This document shows positions 1 to 6,426 of a stretch of 18,367 bases of DNA, one piece after another. The translations under genes and the position numbers were made by a program. The notes under the pieces were generated by a model, which saw nothing but the letters and a program-made list of their open reading frames with translations, ran no database searches and was not told where the DNA came from. The first letter of the stretch is position 1; every line of letters starts with the position of its first letter. This DNA comes from JAABRU01 sp050180235 (GTDB taxonomy: Bacteria; Desulfobacterota; Desulfobacteria; Desulfobacterales; Desulfococcaceae), in NCBI GenBank assembly GCA_050180235.1, contig JBFXEJ010000115.1:1-18367 (forward strand), in the 5' to 3' direction.

Positions 1-127
1 GTCTGTGTTTCAGTCTGATCTTTCACTCCCGGCTGCCAGGCATTATAACGATATTCAGTCTGAAAGCTTTTTTTACAATTATTACAGCGGTAACGCTGTT
101 TGCCGTTTTCACTGTGACCGTTTTTTG

Positions 128-150
128 GGTAGTGGGTCAAATTTATTGAT
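128..150. repeat. Left terminal inverted repeat of inner IS1
   Basis: 23 bp, exact reverse complement of 927-949. It starts GGTAGTGGGTCAAA. Related ends occur at 1040-1062 (outer IS1) and 6313-6334 (MITE candidate). Confidence 0.92.
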
Positions 151-182
151 TTTACATTTATCATCATATATATCATAATTCT

Positions 183-927
183 ATGAAACAATATATCAAA
201 ATAGTCTGCCCGCGCTGTAACCGGGATGATCTTGTAAAAAACGGCCACAGCAGAACCGGAGCACAACGGTATTGCTGCAATAACTGCAAAAAAACCTTTC
301 AACCCGGGTACACTTATAACGCATGCAGACCGGGCGTTAAGGAACAGACAGAGAATCAGACACTGAACAGCAGCGGGGTCAGAGATATAGGCAGAAACCT
401 GAACATTTCAAAAAATACAGTAATTTCAGAACTAAAAAAAAACACCTTTGGAAGTGAATCCGCATTTTCTGTCCTGTCAGAACCCGCTTCCCGAAACAGA
501 AATTGAAATAAGAACAGATGCTGAGGCTGATGAATTTTGGAGCTGTGCCGGCAGCAAAAAGAATCAGTGCTGGACATGGTATGCTATCGAAAGGGAATCA
601 GGCATTATTCCTGCGTGGCATAATGGAAAACGGACGGATGAAAGCTGTGCCGGACTTTTTGAAAAATTATCTGCTTTTCGAATAGCATATTACCATACTG
701 ATGACTGGCAGAGTTACAGAAAACACATCCCTTCCCATAAACATATCATCGGCAAAGACAATACATGGAAAATTGAAAGGAAAAACCTTAATTTCAGGAC
801 ACATATAAAACGTCTCAACCGAAAAACAATATGTTTTTCAAAGAACGAAGACATACATGACAATGTTATCGGAATGTATATCAACCGTTACTATTTTGAA
901 ACCGGTTGCTACTCGAAATCAGCTTGA
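183..927 (+). CDS. IS1-family transposase (InsA/InsB-like, two frames)
   Basis: DDE transposase that moves the inner IS1. The first frame (183-506) gives an InsA-like N-terminus: zinc finger with C9, C12, C32 and C35 (CPRC...CNNC), then a helix-turn-helix (VRDIGRNLNISKNTVISELK). The second frame (open from about 436 to 927) carries the catalytic core: DEFWS, HTDDWQSY and KIERKNL supply the D, D and E of the IS1 triad, followed by the family signature KRLNRKTICFSKNED. The frames join at a run of nine A (434-442). One A fewer gives continuous VISELKKTPLEVN, so expression needs slippage or a +1/-2 shift; otherwise this copy is a frameshift mutant. ATG 183 is supported by alignment with the MKQYIKI start of the outer copy. 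Confidence 0.85.
434..442 (+). other. A9 homopolymer at transposase frame junction
   Basis: Nine consecutive A followed by C, exactly where the InsA-like frame must pass to the InsB-like frame. Classical IS1 uses -1 frameshifting on an A6C motif. Here the offset is +1 (equivalent to -2), so transcriptional slippage losing one A, or a simple indel mutation, fits better. Confidence 0.55.
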
Positions 928-949
928 TCAATAAATTTGACCCACTACC
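927..949. repeat. Right terminal inverted repeat of inner IS1
   Basis: 23 bp, ending TTTGACCCACTACC, exact reverse complement of 128-150. The transposase stop codon (925-927) overlaps its first base. Confidence 0.92.
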
Positions 950-1062
950 TTTTTTTGCAGGATCATCGCTTCCGCAGTGTCTGCATATTATTTTAATATA
1001 TTGTTTCATAAACGAACTGTATCAGATTATGAATCAAAAATCAACGGATTTGACCCACCACC

Positions 1063-1524
1063 CGAAAATTCATCACCGCCTTCAATCATCCCGCCCATTG
1101 TCCGGGGAGATTTCCACTTTTTCTTTCCGTGATACAGCACGGCCGGAAAAATCACGGGCAGGCATTTCGCATCCGGGTTCTGGTCAATCCATTCCTTCCA
1201 TATGTTCACCATGTAGCACAGCAGCCGGAACACCATCATGGGATCGGGCGTGCTCTGGTGTTCGAAAAGGATGTACAGAAATTCGTCCCGCCCCTTTATT
1301 TTTGTTTTGTAAACAATATCAGAATGCTTATCCCTCAGCTTTTCGTCAACATAACTTCCGTCTGTGATTTCCAGACTGTCAAAGTCGATATATTTCCTGA
1401 TACTCTCCGGAAAATAAGACTCAAAAAAGCCCCGTGCCACAGCCATTTTCTTAAAGGCCGACTTAAAGGCTGCATCATGCGGGCTGTTCAACGATTTCTC
1501 AAATATTTCCTGCAAATCACTCAT
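1063..1524 (-). pseudogene. Rpn-family recombination-promoting nuclease, truncated by IS1
   Basis: N-terminal half of an Rpn/Transposase_31 family PD-(D/E)XK nuclease. Such proteins promote RecA-independent recombination or act as mobile or defence-linked nucleases. Residues 1-153 are native: NSPHDAAFKSAF is the family's N-terminal signature, and D69 (HSDIVY) with E88 and Q90 (FEHQS) form the D...ExQ active site. After DEFSG the frame runs into the outer IS1 terminal repeat and ends at 1027 with IS-encoded residues (GGSNPLIFDS). Family members are usually about 300 aa, so the C-terminal half is lost or lies beyond the window start. ATG 1524 matches the family start, but no strong ribosome binding site is visible. 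Confidence 0.85.
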
Positions 1525-1610
1525 GCCCGAATCCGTCCGCCGACTGTTTTTTTTCCTGATTCAATATTTTTATTCTGTCAGAATTTTACGGGAAAGTCAA
1601 ATCCCAAAAT

Positions 1611-1895
1611 ATGCCGGACCCGGGCAACTGTGAACTGAAAAGCATTGACTATTCTGACGATACTGCGGACATCACCTTTGCATACGACCTCCCGGTAAGA
1701 CAGAAACAGATCACCGATACCGCGGGAACCCGCACCTTTGCTTACAATGCAAAACTGTAGCCGGAATCAGAAATCATCACAGGCAATTATAACGAAACCC
1801 CCACCCGCACCCGCGAAGACGGAACAGATTTGGCGGTCCGCAGCTCCTGGTTCCTCACCGGAAACCCGGACAGCCAGGAATATGCTGTTATTTAA
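1611..1895 (+). pseudogene. Rhs / YD-repeat protein remnant
   Basis: One frame from 1611 reads GNCELKSIDYSDDTADITFA, then YDLPVRQKQITDTAGTRTFA and YNAKL, then an in-frame TAG at 1758-1760. It continues PESEIITGNYNETPTRTRED, GTDLAVRSSWFLTGNPDSQE and YAVI to TAA at 1893-1895. This is the YD-repeat pattern of Rhs proteins (large secreted or cell-surface toxin-delivery shells). Only about 95 codons remain of a protein normally over 1,000 aa, with a premature stop and no start context. It is a decayed fragment, probably left by recombination. Confidence 0.7.
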
Positions 1896-1896
1896 G

Positions 1897-1998
1897 TAAG
1901 TTCTGAAAATAAATATCCCGTTTCACTTCACTGGCACAGGGCACAAGCCGGAAGCTTATGCTACTTTGGCGGGATATTCTTTTCTGAAAATCACCTTA
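1897..1998 (-). repeat. Palindromic interspersed repeat, copy 1 (inverted)
   Basis: Reverse-complement copy of the repeat at 6199-6292 and 10961-11066. On the minus strand it begins TAAGGTGATTTTCAGAAAAG, then AATATCCCG, a central CAAGCCGGAAGCTT-like core, and ends CGGGATATTTATTTTC. The arms GAAAAgAATATCCC and GGGATATTTATTTTC are complementary, so the unit can fold into one long hairpin. The distal arm (AAATCACC) is degraded in this copy. It abuts the Rhs remnant stop. Confidence 0.75.
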
Positions 1999-2035
1999 CG
2001 GGTACGGAACAAGGGGGAGATTAGATCCCTGAGAG

Positions 2036-2125
2036 GTGCCTGAAAAGTCTGTTTTCCATTTTTTAAAGGGGGAAGATGTCCGGACAGGGACTTTTCAAAC
2101 ACTTTCTAAGGGTTTTTAAAACCCT
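2036..2125. repeat. Non-coding inverted repeats between Rhs remnant and hflK
   Basis: Arms GTGCCTGAAAAGTC (2036-2049) and GACTTTTCAAACAC (2089-2102) are complementary at 12 of 14 positions. They are followed at once by the palindrome AGGGTTTTTAAAACCCT near 2109-2125. No convincing gene is seen in 1999-2632. A 105-codon minus-strand frame (2156-2473) exists but has no recognisable domain and overlaps repeat DNA. Confidence 0.5.
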
Positions 2126-2293
2126 CAGGGTTTTTCGGACAGAAAATTTTACAGGTTATTTTGTTACAAACCCCAAGTGCAGTTTCACAAAAACACTGTC
2201 TGAACCGGGATGAAATTTTTCCTTCTCCCAAACGCTGAAATCTGATTTCCGGTATCTTTTCCCACAATCCGGAATACAAAATTCGCTTTCTCC

Positions 2294-2322
2294 TTGACTT
2301 AAACCTCTCTCTACCTTAGATA
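2294..2322 (+). promoter_or_regulatory. Possible promoter upstream of hflKC
   Basis: TTGACT (2294-2299), 17-bp spacer, TAGATA (2317-2322). The -35 box is good and the -10 box weak. It lies about 310 bp before hflK, with the hairpin at 2416-2497 in between. Tentative. Confidence 0.25.
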
Positions 2323-2415
2323 TAGAATCCGCATATCGGAAAACAGCGGGAAAAGGAATTTCTGTTTTGCAGCCTATCCGGTCAATTCGGGCGGGGCTGC
2401 CAAGTTCTTTAAGAA

Positions 2416-2497
2416 ATCCCCTCCTGAGAGGGGGCAGGGAATGTGTTTTGGGTGTGCGCGATTCCGGACACACCTTTATCCCCTTTCAGGAGGGGAA
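2416..2497. repeat. Long inverted repeat upstream of hflK
   Basis: Arms ATCCCCTCCTGAGAGGG (2416-2432) and CCCTTTCAGGAGGGGAA (2481-2497) pair at 15 of 17 positions. An inner stem GGTGTG/CACACC (2451-2456, 2469-2474) sits inside. The left arm plus following bases (2414-2448) recurs in inverted orientation at 10769-10801, so this is a dispersed repeat rather than a private hflK leader structure. Confidence 0.6.
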
Positions 2498-2632
2498 TAA
2501 AAATGCACAGAACTTAACAGCCCCGGGTCAACCCAGTGTGGCAGAACAGATTTCCGAAGAAGACATTTCGGTGAAAAATGGGTGAAGATAAAGAGAAAGG
2601 AAAACCATGAACAACATTTACAGGAAAATGAC

Positions 2633-3664
2633 ATGAGCTGGGACTGGGAAAAACTGCAGCAGCAGCAGAGAAAACGGGGGGATATGCCCCCTAACATGGA
2701 TGAACTGATACAGAAAATCAATACACTGAAAATTCCGGGCGGCTCCTTCTGGATAGTGATAGTTCTGGCAGCGCTCATGGGCAGTACAATGATTTATACT
2801 GTCAAACCCAGTGAGGTGGGGGTTATCCAGCGCTTTGGAAAATATGTGCGCACCGCGCAGCCCGGACTTCACTTCAAACTGCCGGCAGGAATTGAATCTG
2901 TTCACAAGGTGAATGTCAGGCGTATCGAAACCGAGGAATTCGGGGGGACTTTTGGGGAAAAGGACAGCAGTTATGTCACTTCCGGCAGCAATGTCACCCT
3001 GATGCTGACCGGTGAGCTGAACGTGGCCCTGGTTCCCTGGATCATTCAGTACCGCATAAAAGACACCGAGGACGGGCCGTATCAGTTTCTCTTCAAGGTA
3101 AGGGAGGTGAAACGCTATCTCCGGGATATGTCAGAAGCCACCATGCGGCTGGTTATTGGAGACAGAAGCATAGATGAGGTTATCAGCAAACGGGAGGAGA
3201 TTGCGGTGGAGGCCAGGGAACTTTTGCAGAAAGAACTGGATCTGGCAGAAACCGGCATTCAGATTGTCACCGTGGAAATGAAAAAGACGGATGTGCCTGA
3301 ACCGGTTCAGCCTTCACTTAATGAGGTCAACCGGGCCACCCAGGAAAGGGAACAGATGATCTATCAGGCCAAAGAAGAGTATAACAAAGCCATTCCCGCG
3401 GAAAAGGGCGAGGCTGAAAGAACCATTAAGGCGGCCGAGGGATTTGCCCTTGACAGAGTCAACCGGGCCAAAGGTGATGCAGCCAGATTCCATGCCCTGT
3501 ATGATGAATACGCGAAGGCAAAGGATGTCACCCGGCGCAGACTTTATCTGGAGGCTCTGAGGGATGTTTTCCCCAAAATGAAAGAGAAATATATTATTGA
3601 CGCGGATCAGAAAAGCCTGCTTCCGCTGCTTAACCTTGGGACACAGAACAGGACGGAAAAATGA
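2633..3664 (+). CDS. hflK: FtsH protease activity modulator HflK
   Basis: SPFH/band-7 membrane protein, 343 aa. With HflC it forms the large periplasmic cage around the inner-membrane AAA protease FtsH and modulates its substrate access. One transmembrane segment lies at about residues 38-56, after a short basic, Gln-rich cytoplasmic N-terminus. The SPFH domain begins at VKPSEVGVIQRFGKYVRTAQ and PGLHFKLP, followed by an Ala/Glu/Lys-rich helical segment with the EAERTIKAAEG type of repeat. ATG 2633 (MSWDWEKL) is preferred over the upstream ATG at 2582 because CAGGAAA at 2621-2627 is correctly spaced and HflK proteins typically start this way. Its TGA overlaps the hflC ATG. Confidence 0.93.
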   Translation: MSWDWEKLQQQQRKRGDMPPNMDELIQKINTLKIPGGSFWIVIVLAALMGSTMIYTVKPSEVGVIQRFGKYVRTAQPGLHFKLPAGIESVHKVNVRRIETEEFGGTFGEKDSSYVTSGSNVTLMLTGELNVALVPWIIQYRIKDTEDGPYQFLFKVREVKRYLRDMSEATMRLVIGDRSIDEVISKREEIAVEARELLQKELDLAETGIQIVTVEMKKTDVPEPVQPSLNEVNRATQEREQMIYQAKEEYNKAIPAEKGEAERTIKAAEGFALDRVNRAKGDAARFHALYDEYAKAKDVTRRRLYLEALRDVFPKMKEKYIIDADQKSLLPLLNLGTQNRTEK

Positions 3665-4662
3665 AATTTACCGGAGTTTTTGCAATACTGGGCGTATTGC
3701 TGCTGAGTGTTGTCTATGAGGCAGCATACGTGGTGGATGAGACAGAACAGGTGGTTGTCACCCAGTTCGGAAGAATTGTCGGAGGGGCGGTGACTGATCC
3801 CGGGCTTCATTTCAAAATCCCTTTTGTTCAGAAAGCCCAAGTTTATCCCAAAAATCTCCTGCAGTGGGACGGGGATCCCGGGCAGATTCCCACCAAGGAG
3901 AAAACCTATATATGGGTGGATACCTTTGCCCGGTGGAAGATTGTTGATGCTGTGAAGTTTCTCCGTACCGTGGGAGGGGTGAGCGTAAATGAGAGCATTG
4001 TCAAAGCCAATATCAAACTCAACGATATTATTGATCCCTCGGTTCGCAACTTCATCACCTCCAGCCGGCTAATCGAAACCGTGCGCAAGAGCAACCGTCC
4101 CCTGGATCTGTCCCAGGTAAAGGCTGATGAGGGTGATCTGGCCAAGGATAAGGCGCATGAGTACAATATCACAATTGGCCGGGAGAAAATCACAGCAGGA
4201 GTTCTGGACCAGGCCCGCCCCAAACTCGAAGATTTCGGCATTGAACTGGTGGATGTGAAGATCAAAAGGGTCAATTATGTGGATACGGTCAGGGATTCGG
4301 TTTATAACCGGATGATCGCTGAACGCAAGCAGATAGCCGAGAAATTCCGGTCTGAGGGAAAGGGGGAGGCCCGGAAGATTATCGGTCAGAAAGAAAGGGA
4401 ACTCAAGCGCATATCCTCAGAAGCCTACAGAACGGCGCAGGAAATCAAGGGAAAGGCGGACGCGGAGGCCACAAAACTGACTGCGGAATCTTTCGGTCTG
4501 GACCCGGAATTTTATTCCTTTGTCCAGACCCTTGATATTTACGCCACAGCTTTGAGCGAAAACAGTTCGCTGATTCTTTCCACAGACTCTGAATTTCTTA
4601 AATATTTCAAAGGTTATTCCGGAATGCCCGAAGTGCCGGCTGCCCCTGCCCCGTCCGAATGA
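3661..4662 (+). CDS. hflC: Protease modulator HflC
   Basis: Partner of HflK in the FtsH-HflKC complex, 333 aa. An N-terminal membrane anchor (about residues 4-20) is followed by the SPFH domain (VDETEQVVVTQFGRIVGGAV, GLHFKIPFVQ) and a charged helical region with KGEARKIIGQKE and KADAEATKLTAES repeats. The C-terminus ends in a short Pro/Ala tail (PEVPAAPAPSE). The start ATG overlaps the hflK stop by 4 bp (ATGA), giving translational coupling. Length and architecture are normal for the family. Confidence 0.94.
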   Translation: MKFTGVFAILGVLLLSVVYEAAYVVDETEQVVVTQFGRIVGGAVTDPGLHFKIPFVQKAQVYPKNLLQWDGDPGQIPTKEKTYIWVDTFARWKIVDAVKFLRTVGGVSVNESIVKANIKLNDIIDPSVRNFITSSRLIETVRKSNRPLDLSQVKADEGDLAKDKAHEYNITIGREKITAGVLDQARPKLEDFGIELVDVKIKRVNYVDTVRDSVYNRMIAERKQIAEKFRSEGKGEARKIIGQKERELKRISSEAYRTAQEIKGKADAEATKLTAESFGLDPEFYSFVQTLDIYATALSENSSLILSTDSEFLKYFKGYSGMPEVPAAPAPSE

Positions 4663-4676
4663 TTATGACTGAAAAA

Positions 4677-4698
4677 AGCACCTGTGAAAACAGGTGCT
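4677..4698 (-). terminator. Rho-independent terminator of the bS22-like gene
   Basis: Stem AGCACCTG/CAGGTGCT with a 6-nt loop. On the minus strand it is followed directly by six T (4671-4677 read in reverse), 30 bp after the stop of the small gene at 4728. On the plus strand, downstream of hflC, it is followed by TCTTCCGTTTT, so it may act weakly in both directions. Confidence 0.8.
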
Positions 4699-4727
4699 CT
4701 TCCGTTTTACAGAGAAACAAAGGTACA

Positions 4728-4826
4728 TTATTTACCTTTCCTGCGCTGATGCCGTGTGCGGGCCAACAGCTTGCGGTGTTTATGTCTTCTCATCTTTTTT
4801 CTCCGTTTTTTGATCACACTGCCCAA
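4728..4826 (-). CDS. Small basic AURKAIP1/COX24-domain (bS22-like) ribosomal protein
   Basis: A 32-residue, extremely basic protein: MGSVIKKRRKKMRRHKHRKL, then LARTRHQRRKGK. This matches the AURKAIP1/COX24 domain family of bacterial mini-proteins and the mycobacterial small-subunit protein called bS22 (GSVIKKRRKRM...HRKLLRRTR). In the ribosome that protein sits in the 30S subunit; the mitochondrial relative is mS38/AURKAIP1. The start is TTG at 4824-4826, preceded by a strong ribosome binding site (AGGGGGTGA) 4 nt upstream; the GSVIK residues after it fit the family. An internal ATG at residue 12 would lose this motif. It has its own terminator and promoter candidate and converges on hflC. 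Gene finders with a length cut-off will miss it. Confidence 0.88.
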   Translation of the reverse strand: MGSVIKKRRKKMRRHKHRKLLARTRHQRRKGK

Positions 4827-4860
4827 CCAATCACCCCCTGTCTTTTCAGTTTAATTTTAT

Positions 4861-4890
4861 ATTTTAACATTATTATAATCTGTTTGTCCA
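4861..4890 (-). promoter_or_regulatory. Promoter candidate for the bS22-like gene
   Basis: Minus strand: TGGACA (4890-4885), 18-bp spacer, TAAAAT (4866-4861). The region is very AT-rich and lies about 35 bp before the TTG start. The remaining bases up to 5202 hold no recognisable gene. Confidence 0.45.
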
Positions 4891-5052
4891 CATTTTTCTG
4901 TACCTGCTTCTGTAAAATATTCCGGCTGCGGATGCTGTCCGGAGATTCCGGCTTTTTTTTCAGGCCGTCTTTTGGGGAAAATATCTGTGTTTTTTTATCC
5001 ATAATTATTTATAAAAATTAAATATTTTTTGTTTTATCTTCCGAAGCCGCTG

Positions 5053-5080
5053 TTCAAAGTAGATAATTTCTACCTTTGAA
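5053..5080. promoter_or_regulatory. Imperfect 28-bp palindrome, possible operator
   Basis: TTCAAAGTAGA (5053-5063) faces TCTACCTTTGAA (5069-5080), complementary except for one inserted base. It lies about 120 bp upstream of the 5203 gene, in an AT-rich stretch where its promoter would be expected. It could be a regulator binding site; no regulator is known. Confidence 0.35.
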
Positions 5081-5202
5081 TACTTCTGACACCCTATTGA
5101 TTTTTACTGCAATAAAATGAAATATAGGAACCGGGGAATCTGTCAGACAGAAAAATTTTTTTCAGATACTGATTTATAAAACCTCTCTCAGGAGACATTT
5201 TC

Positions 5203-6198
5203 ATGCGCATATATTCCAATATCATCATACTGGGAATCACCGGTATCATCCTTCTGGCCTTTTCAGCGCTGCAGATACTTGAACCCTGGCTTTCCTTCGG
5301 GCTTTCCGCGGTTTTTTTTATTGTATTTCTGCTCATTACATTTGCCAATATCAGAATATCTGTTCAAAGGGAATATGAAGGGGAAATAAGGCATCTGAAA
5401 GAGACTTACGAAAAAAAAATCAGCCGTCTCAAACATGAGCATGACACCACCACTTTGGAAAAGACGATCCGCAACGGAACCAAAACCCTGATCAAGAATG
5501 CAGTGGATTATTTCAAAATTGAAAATATCAAAAATGAAATGCCCCCGTCTGCGGCCATACAGAATCTCCAGTTGGACAAATACGGCCAGATTATTGAACT
5601 GCTGGCTGATTTTTCCCTGATTCTGCCTGATTATGAGGAAAACCGGCAGATCGTTCTGCAGGAAATCCATCATCAGATTGATATTTTCCAGATTGATGAA
5701 AAGGATTTTGCCGATTTTCTGCGCAGCATCATGGACAAATATCTGCTGACCGTCAACAAGAAAATCAGGGAAAAGATCCGTCAGAACTCCCTCCGGCAGA
5801 TGAAGACCTGCCCCAACTGCTACGAGAGAATTCCGGTCGGTGCAAAAATCTGCCGTCACTGCTCCCACAGTCTGACCGTTACAGTTAATCAGAAGGATTC
5901 CTCAACTCCTGGAAAGTATGAGGAATGGTTCCGCAAAGGCAATGCCCTGCTTAACAGCGGCAAGGTAGAGGAGGCCATCCACTGTTTCAGCCAGGTTATC
6001 AGCCTCAATCCCAAGGCAAAGGAGGTTTATTATGCCCGCGGGATCGCGTATCAGAGAATGAACAATGACCGCATGGCTATAGAGGATTTTAAAACATCGA
6101 GCAGCCTTGGTCATAAAAAAGCCAGGGAATCCCTTAATGCAGTGATGTTTTCCCGTACACAGGAGGAATTCAGGGACAGGGAAGCCGGAGATGCATAA
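5203..6198 (+). CDS. Membrane protein with coiled coil, zinc ribbon and TPR repeats
   Basis: 331 aa, no assignable named family. Two hydrophobic helices (about residues 6-24 and 30-50) anchor the N-terminus. A charged, likely coiled-coil stretch (55-90, EYEGEIRHLKETYEKKISRL) and a helical middle domain (90-200) follow. Next is a CPNC...CRHC zinc ribbon (C203, C206, C217, C220), then two TPR units (about 238-305; EEWFRKGNALLNSGKVEEAI and VYYARGIAYQRM). The last part would face the cytoplasm and probably binds a protein partner. The start has a good AGGAG site (near 5190) 8 nt upstream. It stands alone, convergent to pncB, with its stop abutting a palindromic repeat. Function unknown; a scaffold or adaptor is a guess. 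Confidence 0.8.
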   Translation: MRIYSNIIILGITGIILLAFSALQILEPWLSFGLSAVFFIVFLLITFANIRISVQREYEGEIRHLKETYEKKISRLKHEHDTTTLEKTIRNGTKTLIKNAVDYFKIENIKNEMPPSAAIQNLQLDKYGQIIELLADFSLILPDYEENRQIVLQEIHHQIDIFQIDEKDFADFLRSIMDKYLLTVNKKIREKIRQNSLRQMKTCPNCYERIPVGAKICRHCSHSLTVTVNQKDSSTPGKYEEWFRKGNALLNSGKVEEAIHCFSQVISLNPKAKEVYYARGIAYQRMNNDRMAIEDFKTSSSLGHKKARESLNAVMFSRTQEEFRDREAGDA

Positions 6199-6292
6199 GG
6201 TGATTTCCGGAAAAGAATATCCCATCAAAGCAGCAAAAGCTTCCAGCTTTTGCCTGTGAACTGAAATGGATATTTATTTTCATAAATCACCT
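6199..6292 (+). repeat. Palindromic interspersed repeat, copy 2
   Basis: Starts GGTGATTT (6199-6206) and ends AAATCACC (6284-6291), exact inverted ends. Inside lie GAAAAGAATATCCC against GGATATTTATTTTC, and a perfect 9-bp inner stem GCAAAAGCT TCC AGCTTTTGC. The whole unit folds as one long hairpin immediately after the stop codon at 6196-6198, so it probably also ends transcription there. Confidence 0.8.
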
Positions 6293-6312
6293 GGCAGACA
6301 AGTCTTTTTTTT

Positions 6313-6420
6313 GCAGTGGATCAAAGCAGTTGATTTTTTTGACACCCGAATTTCGCACAGAAAAAAACGCTGTGTGAATCTGCGGTTAAAAACAGACTGT
6401 CCGCCGGTTTGATCCACCGC
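6313..6420. mobile_element. Candidate 108-bp MITE with IS1-like ends
   Basis: The left end GCAGTGGATCAAAG (6313-6326) and right end TTTGATCCACCGC (6408-6420) form an inverted repeat. The left 22 bp also resemble the IS1 terminal repeat at 128-150 (shared AGTGG.TCAAA...TTGAT). The element has no coding capacity. It is flanked by T-tracts that differ at one base over 8 bp (TTTTTTTT at 6305-6312, CTTTTTTT at 6421-6428), like the poly-T target duplication of the inner IS1. It probably derives from an IS1-family element and lies between two convergent genes. Confidence 0.6.
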
Positions 6421-6426
6421 CTTTTT

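Larger units (their letters stand above)
128..949 (+). mobile_element. Inner IS1-family insertion sequence (822 bp)
   Basis: A complete element bounded by perfect 23-bp terminal inverted repeats: 128-150 begins GGTAGTGGGTCAAATT and 927-949 is its exact reverse complement. It is flanked by a near-perfect 8-bp target duplication, GTTTTTTG at 120-127 and TTTTTTTG at 950-957. That length is normal for IS1. Element size and gene content also fit IS1 (about 0.8 kb). It is inserted into another IS1-family transposase gene of opposite orientation. Confidence 0.93.
1..1009 (-). pseudogene. IS1-family transposase N-terminus, split by IS insertion
   Basis: Removing the inner element (128-949) and reading the minus strand from ATG at 1007-1009 restores an open frame: MKQYIKIICRHCGSDDPAKN, then GHSENGKQRYRCNNC and KKSFQTEYRYNAWQPGVKDQ, continuing past position 1. 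It aligns residue for residue with the inner element's InsA-like start, including the CxxC...CxxC zinc-finger cysteines. The insertion lies in the codons for Ala-Lys-Asn, in a run of six A on the coding strand. The gene is therefore inactivated. The helix-turn-helix and DDE parts lie outside the window. Confidence 0.85.
1..1062 (-). mobile_element. Outer IS1-family element, interrupted and running off the window start
   Basis: An IS1-family element on the minus strand. Its upstream terminal inverted repeat is at 1040-1062 and resembles the 23-bp repeat of the inner IS1 (about 19 of 23 positions, sharing the TTTGACCCAC core). Its transposase starts at 1009 and reads left. It is split by the inner element at 128-949, and its distal part lies beyond position 1. 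It is itself inserted in the rpn gene: the rpn reading frame enters this repeat directly after residues DEFSG. The target duplication cannot be read because the far end is outside the window. Confidence 0.85.

Noticed and set aside
906..1638. Plus-strand frames of 153 and 169 codons
   Set aside because: They are antisense to the Rpn nuclease and outer IS1, show no domain, and have low-complexity Cys/Phe/Pro-rich translations typical of shadow frames.
2156..2473. 105-codon minus-strand frame
   Set aside because: It runs through dispersed repeat DNA (2414-2448 recurs near 10769), has no ribosome binding site or recognised domain, and ends in non-coding-looking sequence.
4814..5002. 62-codon minus-strand frame upstream of the bS22-like gene
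   Set aside because: It lies over the candidate promoter and AT-rich leader and has no ribosome site. The overlapping TTG-start frame at 4826 has clear family identity instead.
4659..5021. 120-codon plus-strand frame after hflC
   Set aside because: Covers the terminator and the antisense of the bS22-like gene. Its Phe/Cys/Ser-rich translation comes from T-rich intergenic DNA.
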